Source: Prochlorococcus sp. AG-347-L21 | GTDB lineage: Bacteria; Cyanobacteriota; Cyanobacteriia; PCC-6307; Cyanobiaceae | NCBI GenBank assembly: GCA_003278875.1 | Contig: QCCQ01000004.1 | Span: forward strand, 1-64,000 | DNA length: 64,000 nucleotides | Reading direction: 5' to 3' | Part shown: positions 1 to 7,705 of the stretch, in pieces | Layout: each line of letters opens with the position of its first letter | Numbering within the stretch: position 1 is the first letter of the stretch | The notes under the pieces: generated by a model | The model's input: the letters and a program-made list of their open reading frames with translations, nothing else | Told to the model about the DNA's origin: nothing | Database searches by the model: none | Program-made: the position numbers and the translations under genes

Positions 1-1346
1 TATTCTGCTAATCCTTTTCTTTTAGTTGGCCTACTTAATTTTTTCCATATAAGTCTAAGATTATTAAAAAATGGCCCTATCAAAAATTCAGGGCATTTTT
101 CCAAGAGTAAATGTGCAATTTTTGTTTGCCCAAGAAAAAAAATTATCATTATTATAATCTCTATGAATATCCTATTGAAACTTATTTTCGCAGGTCTATA
201 TCCATAATCAGGCGCATACATTCCAAATTTTTGCCTGAATAAATTTCTTATGTAACTGCCACGCTTCTTGAAGTCGAGCATGTGTCCATGCATATCTGAT
301 GCTTTTAAAGGATCAGTTTTTTTCAACTTCAATATATTTTTCTTAAGCATTTCTTGTATAATTTCTTCCATTTCTTTTGTACGTGTTACTACTACTGAAT
401 GACCTCCACCTTCTGCTTCAAATTTTGGTGACCAAGCATCACCTACAGAAAGATCAGCAAATTCATTTGTAAAATCCATGCTTTGTAGACTTGTTTTTGT
501 AATAAAAAATGGAATTAAATAGTTGTAGTAAACTTTTGGTGTTCGTAATATTCTGCCACTTTTTGTTTTAATTTCTAAGTATCCAGGCCATTTCCCTGCT
601 CTCCATTTCAAACTTTTGACTTGATCATTATTTTTTATTTTTTTAGATCTTAAATAAGTTCTTATCGCTTTTGGGTATAAAGAAGTCCCTGTATATGGTC
701 CCAATATAAATTTAATTTGTAGTGCAGGTTTATATTTTTTCTCTTGCATAGCTCTTAATGCTGAAGATTGTTCAGGAAGACATGTTATTGCATAATTTTT
801 TGTAGTATCTAATTCTTTCAAAATATCTAACATTGATACTGGAATATATATAGATTCTGAAGACTCCAGTACTTCTTCTTTTTTTGTAGCTATATATGCT
901 CTAGCCTTTTCAGGAGATGGAATTCCTTGTTTTGCAATAATTACAGCATCAACTATTTTTTCTTCTAATAAGTAAATAAGAGTTTCTGTGATTATTCCAC
1001 CTGAGGCTGAATTTTGCCGAATTTGTGGTGAGCTAGAAAAACCAGTTCTAATATTTTTGATTTCTCCGATGAGCCAATTATTAGGATACTTGCCGTAGTG
1101 GTATTTATATAATTTTGGGTAATTCAATTTTGCCGCTGGGCAAATTTCATTTATTTCTGCAGAGAGTTTTGATTTGTAATCGAATTGGGGGATAGGTCCT
1201 TTATTTGTGTCTATCATTTTAGAAGTATGATTTGTGTCAAATAAAACACAAGCTCCACAACCGCAACAAGATTCACTATCTATAATCTTCTTGATTATTT
1301 GAGCATTATTGAATGTTTTGCTTTTAGAAGTTTGTTTATTTTTCAT
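1..1346 (-). CDS. FrhB-type Fe-S flavoprotein (F420 hydrogenase beta-subunit family), 3' end outside window
   Basis: The frame opens at an ATG at 1346 and stays open through 448 codons to the window edge, so the C-terminus is missing. Residues about 24-34 contain a Cys-rich CCGCGAC motif, followed by a further Cys in EICPAAKL, which is the N-terminal ferredoxin-like 4Fe-4S signature of the coenzyme F420 hydrogenase/dehydrogenase beta-subunit family. Further on are the family-type segments SASGGIITE and FADLSVGDAWSP. A hydrophobic run (about residues 405-420) lies near the visible end. Family members reduce or oxidise flavin- or F420-linked substrates. In surface-polysaccharide clusters related proteins occur beside pyruvyl and glycosyl transferases, so a role in glycan or cell-surface modification is possible but inferred. 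The cyanobacterial divinyl reductase BciB belongs to the same superfamily. I do not assign that role, because Prochlorococcus keeps divinyl chlorophyll. Confidence 0.75.
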   Translation of the reverse strand, partial: MKNKQTSKSKTFNNAQIIKKIIDSESCCGCGACVLFDTNHTSKMIDTNKGPIPQFDYKSKLSAEINEICPAAKLNYPKLYKYHYGKYPNNWLIGEIKNIRTGFSSSPQIRQNSASGGIITETLIYLLEEKIVDAVIIAKQGIPSPEKARAYIATKKEEVLESSESIYIPVSMLDILKELDTTKNYAITCLPEQSSALRAMQEKKYKPALQIKFILGPYTGTSLYPKAIRTYLRSKKIKNNDQVKSLKWRAGKWPGYLEIKTKSGRILRTPKVYYNYLIPFFITKTSLQSMDFTNEFADLSVGDAWSPKFEAEGGGHSVVVTRTKEMEEIIQEMLKKNILKLKKTDPLKASDMHGHMLDFKKRGSYIRNLFRQKFGMYAPDYGYRPAKISFNRIFIEIIIMIIFFLGQTKIAHLLLEKCPEFLIGPFFNNLRLIWKKLSRPTKRKGLAE

Positions 1347-1939
1347 TGTTTATTGATTTAATTGATGAATTCTGAACTTAGATGAGGCAAGAAGCTTTTT
1401 TATTTCAATTTCACTTAATAAATTTTTATTGATCATTACTTCAGTTTTTTATTTTAGAAAATAGTTTCGATGAAATTATACTGTTTCATATTTATTTCTA
1501 TCTTTTTTAAAAAAATCATTATTTCCGCAAAAAGCTTTTCATCCATTTCATCACAAGTAAAGAGTTGAGATTCAAAATGCATTCTCGAAGTGAATTTTAA
1601 TAAATTAAACTTTATAATTCCATTCTTCATTTAGTGAGTATTTTTTGTCTTAAACATATCGTAGATAATATGTGAATATAAAACTATATCTCTACTAAAG
1701 TATCGTAGTAAATTTTTTTGACCCTCTCAGTGCCTACTAGGTCCAGTGGGCTCGCGAGGTTGTCGTTGCCAAATTTGTCTTATACTGTGTTCAAAACCAT
1801 TGCTATAATTCTCTTTTTATTAATCTAGTTGGAAATAATATTGAGTGGGAGTAGTTCCATAACAATTTGCAAGTCACAGTCGAGTTTTGGTCGTTTTCTG
1901 AGCATATGCTTTCTTTAAGATGCAAAAATTATTTCTTGA
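1347..1939. other. Gene-poor spacer with a GC-rich patch
   Basis: About 590 bases separate the FrhB-type gene from the sulfotransferase gene, which is long for this compact genome. Apart from a weak 58-codon ORF on the minus strand I see no gene. Positions about 1725-1775 are clearly richer in G and C than the surroundings and contain the palindrome CTCGCGAG near 1752. Downstream, 1840-1854 reads in the plus direction as I-E-W-E-stop, the usual C-terminal ending of GMP synthase (guaA), but the codons before it do not continue to match. The stretch could hold a small RNA, a degraded gene or an old insertion junction. Confidence 0.5.
1454..1630 (-). CDS. Possible small protein, 58 aa, unrecognised
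   Basis: An ATG at 1630 opens a 58-codon frame ending at TAA 1454. The product is a mixed-charge peptide with an acidic middle (TCDEMDEKLF) and no membrane segment or known motif. It lies alone in a long spacer on the same strand as both flanking genes. No homology is recognised, and in AT-rich DNA a frame of this length can arise by chance. An internal ATG at codon 17 would give 42 aa. Confidence 0.25.
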   Translation of the reverse strand: MKNGIIKFNLLKFTSRMHFESQLFTCDEMDEKLFAEIMIFLKKIEINMKQYNFIETIF

Positions 1940-3424
1940 TTAGTATTTAAGGTGTTTATATTTATCTTTTTTAGTAATGATTTCCATCGCAGGTCTAAGC
2001 ATCTCTTTGTAGTTTTTCCATCCTCCTAAAGATTTTGTGTTAATTGGTGAACGAACCTGCACATTACTTCTTGTTGAGACTTTACGTTTATTGAAATGTG
2101 GGGATAAATATAAATCATTCCATTTCCAACCTAACCAACGAATCAGTGATTTTATTTCCTCTGAGGGATGAGTCACTAACTTATCGTAATTTAATGAATA
2201 TATATGATTTTTAAATTCTTTCTTATATGTTTTCATAATCTCATCTTGATCAAAATAAACTTCGGCGGAATCAACCAAACTCGAAGAGAAATTATTCCCT
2301 ATTGCGAAATGTGCTCTATAAGTTGAAAGGATGTTATCTAACGGATTTCTATAACAATGTATTATTTTTGCATTAGGAATTGCTTTGGCAATAATGCCTG
2401 CATATTGATAATTAAACAACCACTTGTTTGTTGTGATTATTTTATTATCTGATATTTCTAATTTTTTCCAATATATCTCGCTAAGACTTTTTCGTTTTTC
2501 AGATTGTTTGTATTCTCTATATGATTCTTCAAAGATATTAACTTCTCCAAGATCTTTTACTTTAGTATTTAAACTTATTATTGATTCGACAAGGGTAGAA
2601 CCACATCTGGGCAAACCTACTATAAAAATGGACATTGAATAATTTGCAAAATTTTGATTATTGTTTTCATAATTATCTGATGATATTTTTAATTTTTTGG
2701 TTTTATCAATTAATAAATCTACTTCAGACTTATACATTCTAAGTTTCATATTATTTGCATTAACAAGATTCTCAGCACTTTCTTCATATTGTCCTTTTCT
2801 ATGAAAAATATTTGATCTTGCGAAAAAAATATTCACTAACTCTCTATTTTTTTTATTTTTTAAAATATTTTCAGAAAAAAGTTGATCATGCCATTTTTGA
2901 GTTGTTTTACTTGTTTGCATAGTTGAGAGTGATAAATACGCATCAGTTAATTGAGGATCAACTTCAAGTGCTTTTTGAGTATATGACTCTGCTTCTTTTA
3001 ATCTACCTTGATCTTTTAATATGAATCCAAGATTATAGTGAGCAATAGCAAAGTCTGATTTAAGTTTAATTGCTTTTTTGAGTTCTAATTCTGCTTTTTC
3101 CAAATCTCCTTGACCTATGAATAAAACTGCAAGATTGTAGTAAGCATTTGCATATTCAGGATTTAGAGAAATGGCTTTTTTAAGTTTTGATTCTGATTCT
3201 TTATGTTTTCCGATCTCGTTAAGGAATATTCCATAATTAGAAAAAACTCTATAGTCTTTTATTCCTTGTTTAATAAGATATTCATAGTATTTTGCTGCTT
3301 CTAACTTCCGTCCTTGTGCCTGAAGATCGAATGCTTTTTTAATCAATTGAACGGTATTTAATTTATGTTTATTTTTTGAAATTTTTTCTTTCTTTGATTG
3401 GTTCTTTTCGCCAAAACCTTTCAT
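1940..3424 (-). CDS. TPR-repeat sulfotransferase family protein
   Basis: This 494-aa protein has a lysine-rich start, then about four to five tetratricopeptide repeats (roughly residues 28-180) with the usual A-x-x-x-Y-N-L-G pattern, and a sulfotransferase domain from about residue 264. The domain opens with IFIVGLPRCGSTLVESI, the P-loop-like site for the 5'-phosphosulfate of PAPS. A later segment HCYRNPLDNILSTYR matches the 3'-phosphate binding region. The family transfers sulfate from PAPS to carbohydrate, protein or small-molecule acceptors, and the acceptor here is unknown. TPR-sulfotransferase fusions are common in variable regions of marine picocyanobacteria. Here it lies next to an FrhB-type gene in an accessory-looking segment. 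The domain call is firm, the substrate is not. Confidence 0.85.
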   Translation of the reverse strand: MKGFGEKNQSKKEKISKNKHKLNTVQLIKKAFDLQAQGRKLEAAKYYEYLIKQGIKDYRVFSNYGIFLNEIGKHKESESKLKKAISLNPEYANAYYNLAVLFIGQGDLEKAELELKKAIKLKSDFAIAHYNLGFILKDQGRLKEAESYTQKALEVDPQLTDAYLSLSTMQTSKTTQKWHDQLFSENILKNKKNRELVNIFFARSNIFHRKGQYEESAENLVNANNMKLRMYKSEVDLLIDKTKKLKISSDNYENNNQNFANYSMSIFIVGLPRCGSTLVESIISLNTKVKDLGEVNIFEESYREYKQSEKRKSLSEIYWKKLEISDNKIITTNKWLFNYQYAGIIAKAIPNAKIIHCYRNPLDNILSTYRAHFAIGNNFSSSLVDSAEVYFDQDEIMKTYKKEFKNHIYSLNYDKLVTHPSEEIKSLIRWLGWKWNDLYLSPHFNKRKVSTRSNVQVRSPINTKSLGGWKNYKEMLRPAMEIITKKDKYKHLKY

Positions 3425-3689
3425 TATTAATTAAGAAAATTCTTCTTAGCTAGTATAGTCTTTACAAAATTTTTTTTTAAATATTGCTTAGTTATAAGAT
3501 TTATTCCATAAGATACACATTTAAAGCCAAAGTCCTTTGATAGCAAAAATTTATCACTACAATGTTTGTAATCACTCTAAGAGTCAAAAAACTACTTGCC
3601 AATCTGACTACTTACAAGCTATTGGTTATCAAATTTTTAAAAATTTATATTTTTTAAGTAAAAATTCTATGAAATGAGTTTTAAATAAA

Positions 3690-4403
3690 ATGAGCGAGAT
3701 TATTAAATTAAGTCGATCTACTGTTGAGAAATATCTTAGTTGTCCAAGATGTTGTGTACTTGACAAAAAATATCAAATAAAACCACCCTCATTACCATTT
3801 ACTTTAAATATTGCTGTAGACAATTTATGTAAAAATGAATTTGATTATTACAGAAAAATTCAGGAGCCTCATCCATTATTTATTGAACATAGTATTGATG
3901 CTATTCCTTTTAAACACAAAGATTTAGAACGCTGGAGAAGTAATTTTCAAGGGATAAGATATAAGTCAATTGAACATAATTATGATTTTGGTGGAGCAGT
4001 GGATGATATTTGGCAGAAAAAAAATGGTGATCTCATTATTGTTGATGTAAAAGCAACATCTAGAAATAATTTTGATTGGTCTGAGACTTTTAATAAGTAT
4101 GAATATGCAAAAGCTTATAAGAGACAATTAGAAATGTATCAGTGGTTATTTAAAAAAAATGGTTTTCATGTAGCTAAAGAAGCTTATCTTTTATATTTCA
4201 ATGGAAAGAAAAATGAAGAGTTTTTTAATAATCAATTAAATTTTGACGTATATCTAATTAAATTAGAATGCTCTACTGCATGGGTAGAAAAAAAGATAAT
4301 TGATACTGTAAATTTATTGCGTTCGGATAATTTCCCCAAACCTTCATTAAATTGCGAATACTGTAATTATTTAAAGAAGCGTTGGCAGTTATCGATAACT
4401 TAA
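3690..4403 (+). CDS. PD-(D/E)XK nuclease family protein, Cas4/RecB-like
   Basis: The 237-aa product has the RecB-like nuclease signatures in order: an N-terminal Cys cluster (C18, C21, C22), GGAVDDIW with acidic residues D105/D106, IIVDVKA with D119 and K121 (the D-x-K half of the active site), a Q146-x3-Y150 motif, and a C-terminal C222-x2-C225 pair. This arrangement resembles the Cas4/AddB group, in which N- and C-terminal cysteines hold a 4Fe-4S cluster. There is no cas gene, addA or CRISPR array in the window, so a CRISPR role is not supported. A DNA repair or processing role is the more likely inference. The ATG at 3690 follows a 265-base spacer and the gene reads in the same direction as the following hypothetical. 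Confidence 0.75.
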   Translation: MSEIIKLSRSTVEKYLSCPRCCVLDKKYQIKPPSLPFTLNIAVDNLCKNEFDYYRKIQEPHPLFIEHSIDAIPFKHKDLERWRSNFQGIRYKSIEHNYDFGGAVDDIWQKKNGDLIIVDVKATSRNNFDWSETFNKYEYAKAYKRQLEMYQWLFKKNGFHVAKEAYLLYFNGKKNEEFFNNQLNFDVYLIKLECSTAWVEKKIIDTVNLLRSDNFPKPSLNCEYCNYLKKRWQLSIT

Positions 4404-4484
4404 TACTGTTAGGATAATTTTTTTATATTCTTGGAAAAGTTGTGAAAAAAAGATAATCTTTAATTAGATTATTAATTTAGACTT

Positions 4485-5093
4485 TTGATAAAATCGAAAA
4501 ATTCTGAAAGAAAGATAACTAATCATCTTCAACAAGATGTAGTCAAAGTATCTGGAAAAACAATTTTTATAAATCCTTTTTTATATTGGCGGAGATTTGA
4601 CGAAAATACTAATAGATGGCTCAGAGAACCAGGGCAAATGTCAGAGGATCAAATTTCACCAAACAGGAACCGTTTCTATCCAGAAATAGAGTGGGCTGAT
4701 TTAAGTCATGAGCAAAAGCTCATAAAAGATGCAACTGTTGAAATGTTTTTAAAAACTCTTGAATTGATAAGTACATTTCATCCTTACCTTAGTTCCGGAC
4801 AATTATTAGAAGTGGAGAGAAAAATGGCGATTATAAAAAAGATTCCTTTCGAGAAGTGGGTAACAAAATCCTTCGCCAAAAAAGCGAGATTATTAGAAAA
4901 TGAAAGAAGAAAATTTCAAAGAGAAAGATTTATTAGTAGCTGGAGGGAATGGTTTAGTCTTGTAAATACTCAACAAGCCATTTTGCCCTTAATAATAACG
5001 ATATTTATTTCTTCATTTATTGGATGGTCTTTAGGGATATCAAAGAATAGTTGTAATCCTTATTTTGAACAAAAAATAGATCAATTAAATTAA
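4485..5093 (+). CDS. Hypothetical protein with C-terminal membrane anchor
   Basis: This 202-aa protein starts at TTG and I do not recognise a named family. It has a charged, Arg/Lys/Glu-rich soluble part (about residues 1-163) with several tryptophans, including PFLYWRRFDENTNRWL near residue 31. One hydrophobic segment follows (about 166-185, LPLIITIFISSFIGW), then a short tail. It is therefore probably a tail-anchored protein with most of its mass on the cytoplasmic side. It lies 81 bases after the nuclease gene and is followed by a tiny ORF and PBP2, all on the plus strand. Codon use looks like that of its neighbours. Confidence 0.7.
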   Translation: MIKSKNSERKITNHLQQDVVKVSGKTIFINPFLYWRRFDENTNRWLREPGQMSEDQISPNRNRFYPEIEWADLSHEQKLIKDATVEMFLKTLELISTFHPYLSSGQLLEVERKMAIIKKIPFEKWVTKSFAKKARLLENERRKFQRERFISSWREWFSLVNTQQAILPLIITIFISSFIGWSLGISKNSCNPYFEQKIDQLN

Positions 5094-5202
5094 TTTGTTT
5101 TTGATATTTTTTAAGTATCTGAGTTAATATAATTTTGAAAAAATAAATTTCTTATTTAAGATTATATTAAATGGAATAATTCCAAAAAAAAGTATAAGTT
5201 TT

Positions 5203-5346
5203 ATGATTGAAAATTTGAATTCAAATAATATTGAAAATGATGAGTTTAACCTAAACAATGAAGATAGTGATTACATAGATTTAATTACTAAACTTAGAGA
5301 GATAAAATCAAACATTGCTTTATTGGAAAAAACAATATTTAAATAA
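5203..5346 (+). CDS. Small acidic protein, 47 aa
   Basis: ATG 5203 opens a 47-codon frame ending at TAA 5346, just 11 bases before the PBP2 start. The product is Asn/Asp/Glu-rich with an amphipathic C-terminal half (DLITKLREIKSNIALLEKTI) that could form a short coiled coil. It has no recognised family. Its position directly upstream of a cell-wall gene on the same strand, and the clear difference in composition from noncoding DNA, favour a real gene. It is too short to be certain. Confidence 0.5.
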   Translation: MIENLNSNNIENDEFNLNNEDSDYIDLITKLREIKSNIALLEKTIFK

Positions 5347-5357
5347 TTTTTATATCT

Positions 5358-7151
5358 TTGATAAAAACAATTCTTAATAAAAAACATATTTCATTAAAAA
5401 GACAACCACTAGTCTTACTTATATTTTCTTCTATTTCCTTTTTATTGATTCTATTTAGGTTAATTTCTTTACAACTTTTAAATTATGAATCTTTTAAGAA
5501 GATGTCAGATGAGAATAGGATCAGACTTATTGCTTCACAGCCAATACGGGGCAGAATACTAGATAAGAATGGTTATGTTTTAGCAGATAGTAGAGTTCAA
5601 TATTCTTTAATAATAAAGCCTCAATCTGTTAATAAAAGATATTGGGAAAAACATAAATCAATCCTTACTAACTTATTAAATATTGATAGTAATTTAATTC
5701 AAAAAAAATATTCTGATGGTCTAAAAAATCAAAAACTTTCAGTAACTATCCTTGATGATTTAAATATAGATCAATTAATAAAATTTAAGGAAAATGAAGG
5801 TAAATTAATTAGTTTTGAAGTAGCAACGAAATTAATTAGAAATTACCCTTATAAATCCCTTGCTGCCCATGTAATTGGTTATACTCAGCCAATTACTGAA
5901 TCAGAATATAAGTTTTTATCTAAGAAAGGTTATAAATTAAACGATTTAATAGGAAGAACAGGAATTGAATATGTTTATGAAGATTTTATAAGAGGTGAAT
6001 GGGGTGGAGAAATGGTTGAAGTGAATTCATTAGGAAAATTTCAAAGATCATTGGGTATAAGACCACCAGTACGAGGTAATGATATTGAACTAACAATTGA
6101 TCTTAATCTGCAATTAGTTGCTGAGGAAGTCCTTAAAGACAAAAAAGCTGGCGCGATAGTAGTGATGGATCCACGAGATGGTGCAATAAGAGCAATGGTA
6201 AGTAAACCTAATTTTGATTTGAATTTTTTTTCAAAGGATTTTAAGCCTGAAAAAGAATACAATAATATATTTAATTCTCCTGAAAAACCTCTTTTTAATA
6301 GAGCATTAAATGCTTATGATCCAGGAAGTGTTTGGAAAATTGTAACTGCTTTAGCGGGCTTGGAAAGTGGCAAATTCCCTAGAGATACTATGTTAGATAC
6401 CAAGCCATGTATAACTTATGGGAGTCAATGTTTTAGAGAGCATAATGATTTAGGCTTTGGGCTTATAGGTTATGAAGATGCTTTAAGAGTTTCTAGTAAT
6501 ACATTTTTTTATCAAATAGGTTATGGAGTAGGAGTTGATGAAATTCATAAGGTCTCCAGAAAGCTTGGTTTTAATTCTTTATCTGGAATTGAAATTTCTG
6601 AACAAGAAAACATAGGATTGGTAGCAAGTAGTGAATGGGCTAAAGAAGGTAGAGGATGGGGGCAACCAGGAAGAACCCCTTGGGTTCCAGAAGATATTGC
6701 AAGTATGTCTATTGGACAATTTGTTGTTCAAGTAACTCCAATTCAACTAGCTAGAGCATATGCAGCGATTGCTAATGGAGGTTATCTAGTTACTCCATAT
6801 TTGACTAAAAAAGATGTAGAAAGTCATTTAGATAAAAAACCTATTCAAATTGACATTGATCCACAAAATATTCAAGTGATAAAAAGTGGTCTAAGGAAAG
6901 TAGTCGAGTCTGGCACAGGAGTATCAATTAATTATGGAGTTTCAAATTTACCTCCAGTTTCAGGTAAAACTGGTACTGCTGAAGATGGAGAAGGTGGCCT
7001 AGATCACGCTTGGTTCGTTTGCTTTGCTCCTTCGGAAAAGAGTGAGTTGCTTATAGTCGCTTTTGCACAAAATACTCCTGGTGGAGGTTCGGTACATGCT
7101 CTTCCTATGGCTAAACAAATTTTAAAAGTTTGGAATGAAAAAAATTTATAA
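5358..7151 (+). CDS. mrdA: Penicillin-binding protein 2, peptidoglycan transpeptidase
   Basis: The 597-aa product (TTG start) has a short cytoplasmic tail and an N-terminal membrane anchor (about residues 18-42), then a dimerisation domain and a C-terminal transpeptidase domain facing the periplasm. Catalytic motifs are all present: S324-V-W-K327 (active-site Ser), S379-S-N381, and K537-T-G-T. It cross-links peptidoglycan stem peptides as the transpeptidase partner of RodA in lateral wall growth. Length and the R-G-x-I-L-D-x-N-G motif near residue 67 fit the PBP2/MrdA group rather than FtsI. No rodA or mreBCD is adjacent, so the gene stands apart from the usual elongasome cluster. Confidence 0.93.
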   Translation: MIKTILNKKHISLKRQPLVLLIFSSISFLLILFRLISLQLLNYESFKKMSDENRIRLIASQPIRGRILDKNGYVLADSRVQYSLIIKPQSVNKRYWEKHKSILTNLLNIDSNLIQKKYSDGLKNQKLSVTILDDLNIDQLIKFKENEGKLISFEVATKLIRNYPYKSLAAHVIGYTQPITESEYKFLSKKGYKLNDLIGRTGIEYVYEDFIRGEWGGEMVEVNSLGKFQRSLGIRPPVRGNDIELTIDLNLQLVAEEVLKDKKAGAIVVMDPRDGAIRAMVSKPNFDLNFFSKDFKPEKEYNNIFNSPEKPLFNRALNAYDPGSVWKIVTALAGLESGKFPRDTMLDTKPCITYGSQCFREHNDLGFGLIGYEDALRVSSNTFFYQIGYGVGVDEIHKVSRKLGFNSLSGIEISEQENIGLVASSEWAKEGRGWGQPGRTPWVPEDIASMSIGQFVVQVTPIQLARAYAAIANGGYLVTPYLTKKDVESHLDKKPIQIDIDPQNIQVIKSGLRKVVESGTGVSINYGVSNLPPVSGKTGTAEDGEGGLDHAWFVCFAPSEKSELLIVAFAQNTPGGGSVHALPMAKQILKVWNEKNL

Positions 7152-7163
7152 TTTTTTTAAAGT

Positions 7164-7688
7164 TTATGTTTTTAATTTTTTCATTTGTAAAAGTCTTTGA
7201 ATAATATCTTCAATAGTTTTTGTATCTATAGGTTTACTGTATGAGGACAAAAGTTGTCTCCCTAATACTTGACTTCCTAAATGCACTAATTGAATGCGTA
7301 ATGAGGTCAGCAGCTCTAACCCTATGCCACCAGAAAATGTTGCTATTGCAATCGGTTGACCATTAAATAAATTCCTAAAGTCATCTCCTGAAATAGAAAG
7401 CCATGCTATGAAGTTGGAGAGAATCGGAGGTATTGATCCATTATATTCAGGCGCACAAATCACCCATCTTTCAATTTTGAAAAGCTTTTTTTTTAATTCT
7501 TCTATTTCATTTGGAATATTTTCTTTGCTGTGAATTCTTGGATTAAATAAAGGAAGATCAAGAGTGGTAAGATCTAAAATTTCAGAATTTATTTTAAGTT
7601 CATTACTTTTTTCAAGAAATTTTTCAGAAAGTTCTAGATTTTTACCACAACTAGCCGTAATGATTATTAGATCTTTTGTTTCAGTCAT
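7164..7688 (-). CDS. NADPH-dependent FMN reductase family protein
   Basis: The 174-aa product has a flavodoxin-like fold. An N-terminal phosphate-binding loop follows the first strand (IIITASCGKN), and the family motif APEYNGSIPPILSNFIAWLS lies near residues 79-98. A second loop, TFSGGIGLELL, lies near 118. The family uses NAD(P)H to reduce FMN or quinones, or acts as an azoreductase. It lies 17 bases downstream of flv1 on the same strand, so it is probably cotranscribed with flv1-flv3 and may supply reduced flavin or relieve redox stress in the same conditions. That functional link is inference. Confidence 0.85.
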   Translation of the reverse strand: MTETKDLIIITASCGKNLELSEKFLEKSNELKINSEILDLTTLDLPLFNPRIHSKENIPNEIEELKKKLFKIERWVICAPEYNGSIPPILSNFIAWLSISGDDFRNLFNGQPIAIATFSGGIGLELLTSLRIQLVHLGSQVLGRQLLSSYSKPIDTKTIEDIIQRLLQMKKLKT

Positions 7689-7705
7689 AAATTAGATAAA
7701 TAAAT

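Noticed and set aside
3537..3677. 46-codon TTG frame ending just before the PD-(D/E)XK gene
   Set aside because: It has a weak start, no motif and chance-length. The spacing could as well be an mRNA leader.
3690..4403. CRISPR-associated Cas4
   Set aside because: There is no repeat-spacer array or other cas gene in the window. The motifs are shared by many RecB-like nucleases.
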